Assembly (NCBI GenBank): GCA_002118135.1
Contig: BDIU01000415.1
Location: forward strand, 1-58,319
Reading direction: 5' to 3'
DNA from: Trebouxia sp. TZW2008
Lineage: Eukaryota; Chlorophyta; Trebouxiophyceae; Trebouxiales; Trebouxiaceae
Length of the DNA stretch: 58,319 bases
Below the pieces are notes generated by a model. That model was not told where the DNA came from. It ran no database searches and saw nothing but the letters and a program-made list of their open reading frames with translations. The translations under genes were made by a program, and so were the position numbers. Of the stretch, positions 1 to 11,100 are shown in pieces (within the stretch, counting starts at the first letter, position 1; every line of letters starts with the position of its first letter).

Positions 1-60
1 GTGTGGCACATGTGATCAGCCTTGTTGGCTGGCTAAAGCATGTAAAATTATTCTCTCTCT
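1..60. repeat. dispersed direct repeat, copy 1
   Basis: The first 60 bases, starting gtgtggcacatg and running through ttggctggct into a CT-rich tail, recur with roughly three-quarters identity at 13452-13510. The two copies flank the lipase gene in the same orientation. Nothing shows whether they belong to a mobile element; no terminal inverted repeats or coding frame are visible around either copy. Confidence 0.6.
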
Positions 61-94
61 CTTTTCTCTCCACATAATATAGTCATGCTCGTCC

Positions 95-295
95 TACAGT
101 CCCCTTTGGACCTCCAAGTTTTACCACATGCTAAGGGCCTGCCATGCATAGCCTGACTTCTCTTCTAAGCGTATGTTCGCACAAACTCACACAATATGAA
201 AGTCTAGAGGCTTACCCTTTGGTCCCCTTTTGACCTCCAGTTCTCACCACAGGCTAGGGCCTGCCACGCATAGCCTGACTTCTCTTCTATAGGCA
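95..295. repeat. direct repeat pair of about 75 bp
   Basis: Bases near 95-170 and 220-295 are two copies of one element: each has a cccctttggacctcc-like start, then accaca(t/g)gct, then gcctgcca(t/c)gcatagcc, then tgacttctcttct. The offset is about 125 bp, close to the 120-bp period of the next repeat block. Confidence 0.65.
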
Positions 296-304
296 TGTCT
301 GGAG

Positions 305-665
305 TGATAGTGCGAGACAGGCAAGCCTCCATGTAGCCAAAGGCACCTGACGCTTCAAAGTCATCTATTGTTGACTGCATATGCAATGCACACAATTAGT
401 TGAGATAGCAAACATGCGCGTAGTCTAGTTTAGTGTGAGTACATAGGCAACTCTCCATGTAGGGACAGGCACCCACTGCTTGGAAGTCATGTACTGTTGA
501 CCGCAAACATATTGCATACAGTTAGACTAGACAGCAGACATGCATGTAGCATAGTTTAGTGTAGGTACACAGGCGACTCTCCATGCAGGGACAGGCACCC
601 ACTGCTTGAAGTCATCTACACTGACTGCAGAGACATTGTGCACAATCACCTCAGATGGCAAACAT
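305..665. repeat. three tandem copies of a 120-bp unit
   Basis: A unit containing ctccatgtagggacaggcac, then cactgcttg(g)aagtcat, then gttgaccgc and aacatgc is repeated three times with drift (about 305-422, 423-545, 546-665). No open frame or splice structure was recognised. It may be an intergenic minisatellite or ghost copies of an exon whose parent lies left of the window. Confidence 0.65.
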
Positions 666-1029
666 GCACGCACTGTAATCTGTTGATAGTGTGAGCATGA
701 TTGCTTGATGCCTGATTGCCATGGCCTGTGTGACTAGGAGAATGTGGCCTTCAGCAAATATTCATGTGTAACTTGCTGCAGAGGATTGCTAAATTCAGCA
801 TAGTGTCAATTCAATGCACCATCAAGCCCACTGCTTTGTGACCATGCAATGAGTTAAGGCTTACATATATTTCTCCTGAGTGGAGAGCTGGTTTGTCATG
901 TGGCTGACAAAAGTGCTTGTGTACAGGGAATGCTGCTCGCTGACATTCCTTGTTGCAGAAGAAGACCTAAGGTACACGCAGTGTCAGAGTGCATAGATTG
1001 GCTTTTCAAACTGTTTAGAACCTTTGCAG

Positions 1030-1273
1030 ATCTGCTCTGTCTCAGCAGCTGACATTTGGAGCACTTCTGGTTCAAGGTGAGCTTCTCAGCGCATGCAGCG
1101 CAACGCCTCCGACCTTTTGAAGAGTCTACTTCATCCAGTTGCCGTTCACGCGACGCGTGCTGTGCAGCCCAAACTGTAGCAGGTAGCCAATGCTTATGCT
1201 GTCTGTTCCACTCAGGTTCTGGCAGGCTGTGGTCAACAGCTCCGGGGCAAGATGGCAACGGTGGCAAGCTCAT
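1030..1273 (-). CDS. possible first exon of a MYND-finger protein (doubtful)
   Basis: On the minus strand an ATG at 1273 opens a frame of about 80 codons whose end carries a Cys-x2-Cys ... Cys-x2-Cys pattern (CAAC, then CSKC), as in the first half of a MYND-type zinc finger. The second half (Cys-x3-Cys ... His-x3-Cys) would have to lie on another exon; I could not find it between here and base 1, and no convincing donor site was identified. A chance frame is a real alternative. Confidence 0.22.
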
Positions 1274-2151
1274 ATGATCCGACGCATAGGGGCCGCTCGC
1301 ATTCGCAAGGTGAACTTGTGCTGTGATCGGGCTATGTGTGTCCTTGATGTCAGCAGCGTTGTGACCTTCAGCCTTGATCTGAGTACCTTTTAAGTGTCAG
1401 ATACGCACTGTATGCAACGATGCCAAAAATGCATGTGAGCTCGGCGCAAAGGTGGCAGCGCACAGCGTTTTTTCGCCATTCTTTTTGCTTCAACTGCAAA
1501 TTCACCTTCTTGGACCATTGCACTTTGACAGCGATGCATGGCCTTTGCTGGGGTGCTTCATCAATCAAAGGGGTGCTTGAAGAGGCGACAAGCTGCATTT
1601 TACTCTGACAACCCAGCCTATATCAGAGCTAGGGTGCTGGTTGGACGGATTAGCTTGCTCAATGAATGCTTGGCAATAAGCATGGCATGCTACATCAAGA
1701 TTGAATTTCTATCTTGCATGCAGTGCGTATCTGCATGCACTCACGCTCACCAACTTGCTTGCAGCATGTGTGGGAGAGACAAGTCCCAAGCCTTGATGAC
1801 AAGAGAGCATCATGCGGGCTGCAGTAATGTATATTGATGCAATACGACGGCAGAGGCAGGACTCTGCAAAGTGGGCAACAAAACCACCACTCCATGCACG
1901 CTTGTATAGCGGCTTTTGACACGGACTGTTGTGAGTGTGCTGCTGCTATATGCATGCCAAGCCATGGCCCAAAACGGCAAGGGGTAGGGGTGAGGGGGGT
2001 CAGCAATGTGGAGCTGGGTGACTAAACCCTTGCCTTGCTAAGGCCATCCACATGATTCCTGACATAACGATGACTGAATTTGCTGTGTATCAGATGCGTC
2101 TCGTTGCACAGGTCGGTTGTATACTTGTGCTCTGCACTTGTATTTGATGCA
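1274..2151. other. non-coding stretch upstream of the lipase gene
   Basis: Several short open frames occur on both strands, but none has family motifs or coherent splice junctions. It presumably holds the lipase promoter and 5' UTR. No TATA box or recognisable regulatory motif stood out. Confidence 0.5.
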
Positions 2152-5100
2152 ATGGCAGTCCGCGGTGAAGATGCTGAGGGTCTGCCTGGCGAACGGCAGA
2201 TGAATGCATCAAACGCTGCCGGCTCGCTGTATATGCCATGGCAGGCTATCTCGGCTCTGGCTGCGGAGACGGGTCAGGCTGTCAGGCAGACGTTCACCGA
2301 CTCAGGCGTCGGCACGAGCGGGCATGTTCAGCAAAGCGCCAAAAAGTCGTATTCGTCAGCTAACGGTCCCGTGCCTCGTGACCCGTCACACCAACCTGAG
2401 TTGTCAACTAACAGTGATCAAGTTAGCACAGCGCAGTGGCAGGCGAAAAGCTCACCTGACTCCACCTTTGTCAGTCCTGACGCTGTGCAAGCAGACATGC
2501 GCATGGTCAGACGCAAGATGCTGTCAACGGATGCAGCCACAGAAGTTGTGCTTCGCTTCAACTTTCTGAGTGGACCAGAGTCCAGAGTGAGTTTGCGTCG
2601 CTTTACTGGACCTTGGTCACAAAGCAACGATGGTCTTGCAGCCCATCAGAAGCTGTATTGTATTCAGTGTCTGGATGCAAGTGACATTTGCTTTTGTATG
2701 CAGGCTGCGTTGCTTTTGGTAGCCTTTTCGATTTTGATAGGAGCGGGCGTCCTGATAACTGAGTTTGTCCATAAGATGGAAACGGTGAGGCAAAGCTGTC
2801 TGTGTCCATCTGCTGTCTCTGGAGAAGCTTTTCTCTTCACAGACACTGGCAAGGTCAACTGACTGTCTGAACTGATACAGGGCAATCAACCATTTCCGCT
2901 CAGGCATAAGACAACCTTCATCTGGAATGTCGCTGTGGGTGGCACCTGTCTTGTGCTTGTGACCCTCAGCTTGGGCAGTCTTGCGCTGAATGTGCTCAAC
3001 GCAGTCAGACTCCGCAAGCATTGGTAAGTCAACCATTCCCATGCGCAATTCACTCTGCATGCTACTACAATGACAAAGCTCAAAGCTGCTACAGTGCAGT
3101 GACTGGCATATGCTGCCTTGCAGATTCTGCAGCACACTCTGATAGCTCAGACTGTATAGCCTGCTGCATTTGAATTGAGACAGTAGCACTGATGTTGTGA
3201 TGCATTGCCCCACAACCCATCAGCCACTTTCATTGCTCTGCATCTCTGCTGCAAACTAAACCCTTTCCTATTTAATTTCCTAAAAGGAAGAGGGTTTTCA
3301 GGAAATGCTGACTCTAAAAAATCTTTTCTAGTAGCACTGTATGAGATGCATTGCCCTATAACCCATGAGCCATTTTCATCGCTCCGCATTCCTGCTGCAA
3401 CAGTAGCATTGGCTGCAATGCATTGCCCCGGACCTTGTCATCCAGTTATATCTTGCTTTGCACACGGTGATATGGCAACTGTACATGCAATGCAGAAGCA
3501 AACATTGCATGTTGGAGGTGTCATTAGCACTGTCTCGTGTGCTTGCATCACCAGTGCCTAGCCTGATACTTTTCAGGACGATTGTGGGTCAATCTTGCTG
3601 CAAACAAAAGCGGTGATTCAGCTCAATTTATAGCTAAATATATCTGCTAATAGCTGTTTGATATCTGCTTATAGCTGTTTTATATCTGCTTGCATGAGCA
3701 GCTTGCATAAGCGACAGCCATCCTGATATTGTGGGACATGGCAGTGCTGCTTTGCTCTAAATTCAAGAGGCAATCGATCAGCTCAGTCCAAACAACATCA
3801 TCAATGTCTGCAGGAAACACAGGCAAAAGCGCAATGTCCAGCTGATTGTGTTGGAAGGGGTGTTGCAGTGGCTGAACCTGCTCTTCTACATCCTGCCAAA
3901 CATACTGATGACGGTCACCACCTGCTACATCTTCAAGAACACATGGTTCTGGCTGGGCTTTGCACGCTGGACTTGCTGGAATAGTGTAAGTGCTCACTGG
4001 ATGCTGTGATGCTTCATGCATTCATCTTCATGCCTTTCTATGTTCCAGAAATCAGTTGCTTGCTTGCACAGGCCTTGTGCTGCAGACAGTAGTTGCTAGC
4101 ACATCAGCGGCAAGCAGGTACTCAACAGCAGTCTTGCATGCAGCTGACTCATGTATCTGTTTGTGGATCGTGCTCAAGTCTTTGCACGCTGGACTTGCTG
4201 AAACACTGCAAGAGTTCACTGCACGTCGCTGCTCACTTTCATCTTGTTGTCAGCTCAATGTCAGAAGTCAAAAGACAGATTGACTGCTTGCAATCAGAAG
4301 CAGGCGCTCTTGAGCAGTCTTGCATGCAGCTGACTGCTGTGACTACTCATCAATGGTGATCATGCTTGTGCCAGCAGCAGCTGTTGTTGCAAATGGCTGC
4401 TCACGAGATTATAGATTGCTGGTGTGTGAGCATGCGTTCCATCAGCGTGTTTGAACCATGCTGTGACCACAGCCCTGCTGTCGTTACGCAGGTCTTCATG
4501 CTGTTCTTGGTGCATGCTCACTCCATTCTGACATTGAAGCGCCAACAGTCAGACAACACCAGCGTCAGCACATAGGCAATGAAGCACAGTTTTCTAAGCA
4601 TGACACCACAACAGCAACATCAGCAGCTGCTTTCAGATGCAATCAACACAGCATTGAAAAGCTGATTGCTGTGATGCAGATTTTTATGCTGTTCCTGGTG
4701 CATGCCTATTCCATGCTGACATGGAAGCGTCAGGAGTCAGACAACACCAGTGTCAGCGAAGCGGCAATGGAGCACTCTTCAAGAACACACATGACAACAT
4801 GATGTGCAGCTGCTATCAGGCCTGATCAGCCTTTCAAATTTGTTCCTGCGATGCAGATCTTCATGCTGTTCTTGGTGCACGCCTACTCCACTTTAACATG
4901 GAAGCGCCAAGAATCAGACAACACCAGCGTTAGTGCAGCAGCAATGGAGCACGGCTTTCAGAGTCCTGAAGGGCATTCCAAACTGGTCATGGATGGCCCC
5001 TTGTATCTGCTGTGGCCCTGCCTACTCATCTGGCCCTTCTTCCAGGGTGTCCAGGGCTTTGGCTTTATTCACAATGCAGAAAGTACGGCCTGTGCTGCGC

Positions 5101-8100
5101 TGTGCTGTGCTGTGCTGTGCTGTATCGTGCTGTGCTGTGGCCCTGTTTGCTCATCTGGCCTTTCTTTCAGGCGGTTGACGGCTTTGGCTCCATTCATAAT
5201 GCAGAAAGAAGGGATCAGATCTGACCTCTTGCATTCAACGCAAAATCCTGTAGCATCTGACTGCTTTTCCTTCTGTTTTCATGGGCTTTGGCTGCTGCGC
5301 AAGGACCCACTATACTTTCCTTCACCGACCACAGCCAAGTGTTCAGTGGTCAAAGCTACACAGATCATGATGCACTTCATAGAGACCTTTGCCTTGCTGC
5401 ATTCAAATCTTTGAGTGATGAGACAAAGTGAATGTGTGCCGTGGTTGCGACACATTCAGAGGTTGCTCTTGAGCTGTGCAAGAATCCAGAGTACTTTCCC
5501 TTACTGACAACAGCCAACTGCTCAGTCGATAAGGCTACGCAAATTATGGTGGAGTTAAGAGTGGCGTTTGCTTTGCTGTCTTACAGTGATCTAGCCATGT
5601 CACAAGCCATCTGTGCGCTGCAGTTGCGATGCAACAGAGGTTGCATTCGAGTTATGCAAGAATCCAGAGTATTTTCCCTTACTGACAACAGCCAAGTGTT
5701 CAGTGGATAAGGCTACACAGATCATGATGAACTTCATAGTGGCCTATTCTATTGCTCTAACCAGCTGTCTGTGTGCTGCAGTTGCAACGCACTCAGAGCT
5801 TGCGTTCGAGCTGTGCAAGAATCCAGAGTACTTTCCCCTACTGACCACGGTCAACTGTTCAGTGGATAAGGCTACACAGATCATGGTGGATTTCATAGTG
5901 GCATTTGCGCTGCTGTACTTCCTGGTCACCTACGTGCTGCTGTTGATACGGCTGAAGGGCTACCGCAAACAGCCCTATACCTTTGTCCAGGTTGGCCTGG
6001 TTTACAATACCTTACAGGTACATGACATCCATTCTGGGCTTTAAGCAAATCAGCTTGGCTGCCGCAATGTTGCATGTTGTGTTCCCAAACATCTGAGCCT
6101 GCTAGCTGGGGCATTTGTGGTACTGGCTGCCATCAGGCACCCTTGAGCATGGAAGCGGCTTGAGATCAACTGTTGTGCATGATAGCATTGAAAGACTTCA
6201 ACTTCTGCAGAGTGATGCTATTGCCTGCTGCACCTGTTGAGGCACACAATGAGCGTCTCATTCAGCTTGACCCAAGTTGCTTAAAGGCAGCAGGATCCTG
6301 GCTGCATTTGGCATCAGTCCCTTCAGCCACATCTCAGCAGTAACTGAACATGTCTTAGTCAGAAAGCTGGATGACCACGCTTGAGATCATCATCAACATT
6401 GGATGACAAGTTCTGTAATCACCTAAGGTGTGTACGATAACTCTCTAGTGTGCTGCAGTTGTGGTTGCGGATGGCAGTGATGACGTTCTTCATGCTGTGC
6501 CTGGTGCTGCTCTGGCTGATTGGCCCTGGATGGTGCGTCAGTGAGGAGTTCTCCTGGCTGGGCCTCATGCCCATGCAGGTAATCCCCCCCATCCTCCTTC
6601 CCCCCTCCCCCCACACATGACTTCTCCTATCCCCATGCCTCACACGCCTCCCCCCTGACCATTGCATCCCCACGCTGCCCTGAGGATTTGATTTCATTTG
6701 CACATGCAGTCTTGCATGTCAAGCTTCTGAGCATTAGGTGTGTCATTCATGCTGACGGCAGCGACATTCACTGCCTCACTGATCACATCACCCACAATTG
6801 GTATGTTGTTGCGTTCATCCATTGAGATGGAGCTGTGCTGTGCAGATTGTGATGACAGCAAACACGGTGGTGCTGTGCTATGTGGCGACGCCCATCACAC
6901 CTCAAGAACACGTGGCTGCCTCTGCGGTGAGCTGACAAGCCATCTGAACCTGTGCCATGTGTTTGCAAAGATTTGTTGTTGCTTCTGTGTCTGGACAGCC
7001 TCTTTTGCACATCTAGCATCGTGCATCAAGAACATTTTACTGCCTCTGCAGTGAGCTTACATTTACATTCGTGCGCTATATATGCGTGTCAAAAGCATTG
7101 CAATGCCCTGCTGCAAAGTTGATGCTTCAATCTTCAGAGGGCGTGCTGTCTGGCACACATCTGGCACCATACTTGGGAGCATGCTCCTGCCTTTTAAGGT
7201 GTGACAAGTCTACATGGGCTGCAGGTTTGGCTGCAACAGGTTGCATGAATAGAGGCTTACAAGCCTATGAAGCTAGAGGCTCGCACTGTTATGGCGCCAA
7301 ATGATACCAAGCTGAAGCTGTGGCTGTATGAAAGATAGCAACAAGAGGTTATAGTGTATTGCATGGGCTGCAGGTTTGGCTGCAAGAGTTTGCTTGGACA
7401 GAGAGTGACAAGCCTGTGAAGCTCGAGGCGCGCTCCGTCATGGTGCCAAACAATGCCAAGCTGAAGCACGAGCCTATCTTCTGCTTTGAAACCATGATGA
7501 ATCTGCTGTACTGGAGCTGCTTTGTTTATGACCACAACAAGGTAAGATGGACAGCCTTGATTCCTGAAGTTGCCCAATGCTTGTGTCGAAAGTACTTTTC
7601 TTTGCTCTGAGAGCATGGCAAATTTGCCTATTTTGAGCTTATTTCTGTCTGACAATAAAGTGGCAAGGCTGTGCTGCTATGGAAATGGTTCCTGATCATG
7701 TCATGCGGATCAATTGAGAAATGCTGGCTCACACTCCATTGACTGTTGCACAGGAGCTTGTGACACCAAGGGACGCTATGACTAGACTCTCTCCAGGTCA
7801 GCCGGAGAAGCTGCAAGGCACCTCCTTTTCGGCCAGCATTCTGCTCAACTTGCGTACATTGATGCTGCCAACTCTTAGAAGTTGTGTGTTGCACAATACC
7901 AGGCTTGACTCGCACACCATGTGCTCTTGCACAGGATCCAGTAACACCAAGAGATCCTGTGACTAAATCCTCGCCAGGTCAGCAGGAGAAGCTGCAAGGC
8001 ACCTCCTTTTCGGCCAGCACTACACTCAACTTGGGGACTGCTATGAGCCTGTACAAGTTGACGGAGTCTCAGAGCTTTTGGGAAGTACAGCAGGATACAA

Positions 8101-11100
8101 GGTGTCTGATGGGTTGGGGCAGCAACACTGTTGTTGTGGCTTTCAGAGGGACGGCTTCAATGAAGAACGCCCTTGCAGACGTTCAGGTGGGTAGCAGTCA
8201 TCGCTTGTATAAAGAATGCTGATCAAGTAAGCAGCAGGATACAAGCTGCTTGATGGGCTGAGGCAGCAAAACTGTCGTGGCGGCTTTCAGAGGGCCTGCC
8301 TCATGAAGAATGCTCTTGCAGATGTTCAGGTAGGCAGCAGCCCCCCCTTCCCCCCCTTTCCCACACTCCCTTTTCCAAGGGGTAGATTCCACCCTCGCAT
8401 CACTATCTTCTCACCCTTGGCAGGACTTCAGGCAGGTAGCAGTTTTACCCTGCTCTACCAGTTTCTGCCGGCAACCTTATGCCGCAACTGATTCCACACC
8501 ATCTCACTGCGACTGTCCAGCTTGCTGCGCATGATCATCTCAACCCGTAGAATGGTCCAGGTCCAGGCCCCCAACAAAAATTCAGAGCCCAATCAGACGT
8601 GACTGTCACGCTTGTCAGAATTGGCTGTGTGGGTTTGGCGCCGAGGTTGTTTTCAGACTGCTAGTGTACAAGCGCTGCTGGAACTAAAGGCAGCATGCTG
8701 TGATGATCACACTGACGGAATTTCTTTGTGACTGTGCAGGCTTGGCGGATTGCTCACCCCCCTATGAGGGGTCAGACCCTGCTGGGTACCCGCCCCCTAG
8801 TGCATGTGGGTTTTCTCAAAAGTTGGCTGGCAGGGGGTTTGAAACTTAAGGTGGTCAACCATGTTCTGGAGGCAGTGCGTCAGTGCAAGGAGCAGTCCAA
8901 GTCAGATCAGCCAGTCACAGTCTTTGTCACAGGTGGGTGACTGTACGACGCTGGCTGTTGTGATGCATAGTCGGCTTGAGATGCCATGTTGTAGGCTGCT
9001 CATCAGCGCGAGCAGCAGTCTGAATCAGCGCTCCTGTGAAAGTCTTTGCAGCAACGAAGTATACCATGCCTTTGTGTCATAGCAGCGTCTTGTTTCTGAA
9101 ATGTGGTGTAATGTCAATATGCTTCTACAGCAGCAGCAGTGCAACTGGTCACAGCAGCAATGATGAGGATTGCATTTGTGGTATCATGACTACATCAGCT
9201 GAAATCAGCACATGCAGCAAGTCAATCGCAGTGCTTTGAGCGTACGTGCAATCAGGCGCTGGTTCCACAGCTGAAGTGCATGCTGTTGAGGTCAAAGCAA
9301 GCTGAGCCCTAGAAGGTGCCCACTCTTGACCAGCTTCTTACAGCAGAACTTGAACTTTGCACCCAAGTTTGTTATGGTCTCATGATGTGCTTTTGGCTGC
9401 AGGGCACTCTCTGGGTGGTGCCTTGGCGACACTTGCAGCCTATGATATCCGGAAGCAGCTGTTGGAGAACAATCAGAGTCAGACCAAGGTGGTCTGTTAC
9501 ACCTTTGCTGCGCCGCGCACTGGCAACCACGCCTTTGCCCGAGAGTACAATGCAATGGTTCCAGACACCTGGAGCGTCATCAATGATCAGGTGAGCTACG
9601 TCCATTGTCTTCATAGGCATCCCCTTACGCACATTCCTATGTCAGTTGCGCCACATATGTACGTTGGACAGCCAAACCCTGATGTCCAAGACAACCGTGT
9701 TGTGTCCATAGTCGTCACAGCAAGAATACATCTGTGTTATCTGCCCCTAGTTTGCCTCCAAGACAATGTACATATGCGTACGCGAGTCAGCCACGTTCAC
9801 AAACTTTGACAATGGCAGACCTCCCTGCATCAGCTCAAGCTGTAAACAAGCTAGCCAGATGATGATATTTGTAAGTGATCTTGTTTGGATCTACAGGATG
9901 TGGTGACTAGAGAGGGCAAGATGCTGTTCCTATACAAGAGGCCTGGCCAGCGAGTCATCTTGAACGCTGCTGGCCACATGATGGTGCGGCCCACTCACAT
10001 GGAAACCTCTGTCCAGAAGTCAGCAGGAGGTATGTCCAGCATCTACTGGTGTTGCACTTGACATGGTCATCACTGTTGTTGCATATGAGCAGCTGTTGGA
10101 AGACAAGCAGCAAAATGTTGACTTGCTCAATGATCACATGATGGTGCGCCCCACACACATGGAAATTTTCTGTCCAGAAGTCAGCAGGAGGTATGTCCAC
10201 ACTGTCTGTCTTTAGGTTGCATTGCATGTTGTTGAGTTGCAGGGAACACCAGCTTAGCTTGTGGGTGTCAGTTTGTGCCAATGAGTGTCAGCTGAAGGTG
10301 GTAATGTCCTTGCGCCACCTCGCAAAGGCACAATTTTAAGCCAACTCCTTTTGTATAATCTGGCTAAAAGCCTCATGTCTTTGTCTTCATGCCATTCCAG
10401 AAACATGCCAGACTACCGTGCCAGCATCTTGACGTCAATGCTTGAGCCTCAAGCTCGCTAGCTTTTGGTTCTACAAGCTTTGCTTGTCTTGTTTGCAGGC
10501 CAGAGTGTACGGCATCACATGCTGACCAACTACTTCCACGCCATATTGTCTGTAGTCTTGGCCCAGTTTACTGGTTTGGGCTTCATTGACGGCATGGACG
10601 GTGTTGTGAGACTGGCAGAAGCGTCACCTTACATCAGAGTGAGCAGTGCAAGCCATCTTTGCAGTAAAAGTGTCTCCTTGACTGTGTGTGTGTCTGCCTG
10701 GCTGCTTGTCTGTCGTGTCGTGGTAGAACTCTGCACCACATAAACTGAGGCAAAGCAGACAATGTCTTCCTGTGCATGCTGCTCATCCCCACTTGAGCCT
10801 GCCTGGGATCCAAGCGTGCACCAACCTCTTCTTCTTACAGGCTGCTGCAGGCTGTACATTCCTTGTTTGTCAAGTGCTGTTTGTGTACTTGCAGGAGCTG
10901 TTGGAGACTCAGATGGGGATGAGCCTACCTGAGATGCAAGCCTTCTGTCAAGCAGATCCTGCCAGCAGGAAGACACATGTCCTGTCTAACCCCTGATTGC
11001 TGCAGGCTGCACCTCTTCATTGTTACTGTCTCTGTCCCTTTTTGCTTCCTTACCCTCTTTTCATGACTGTCTATGGATTTGCAGGAGCTGTTGGAGACTC

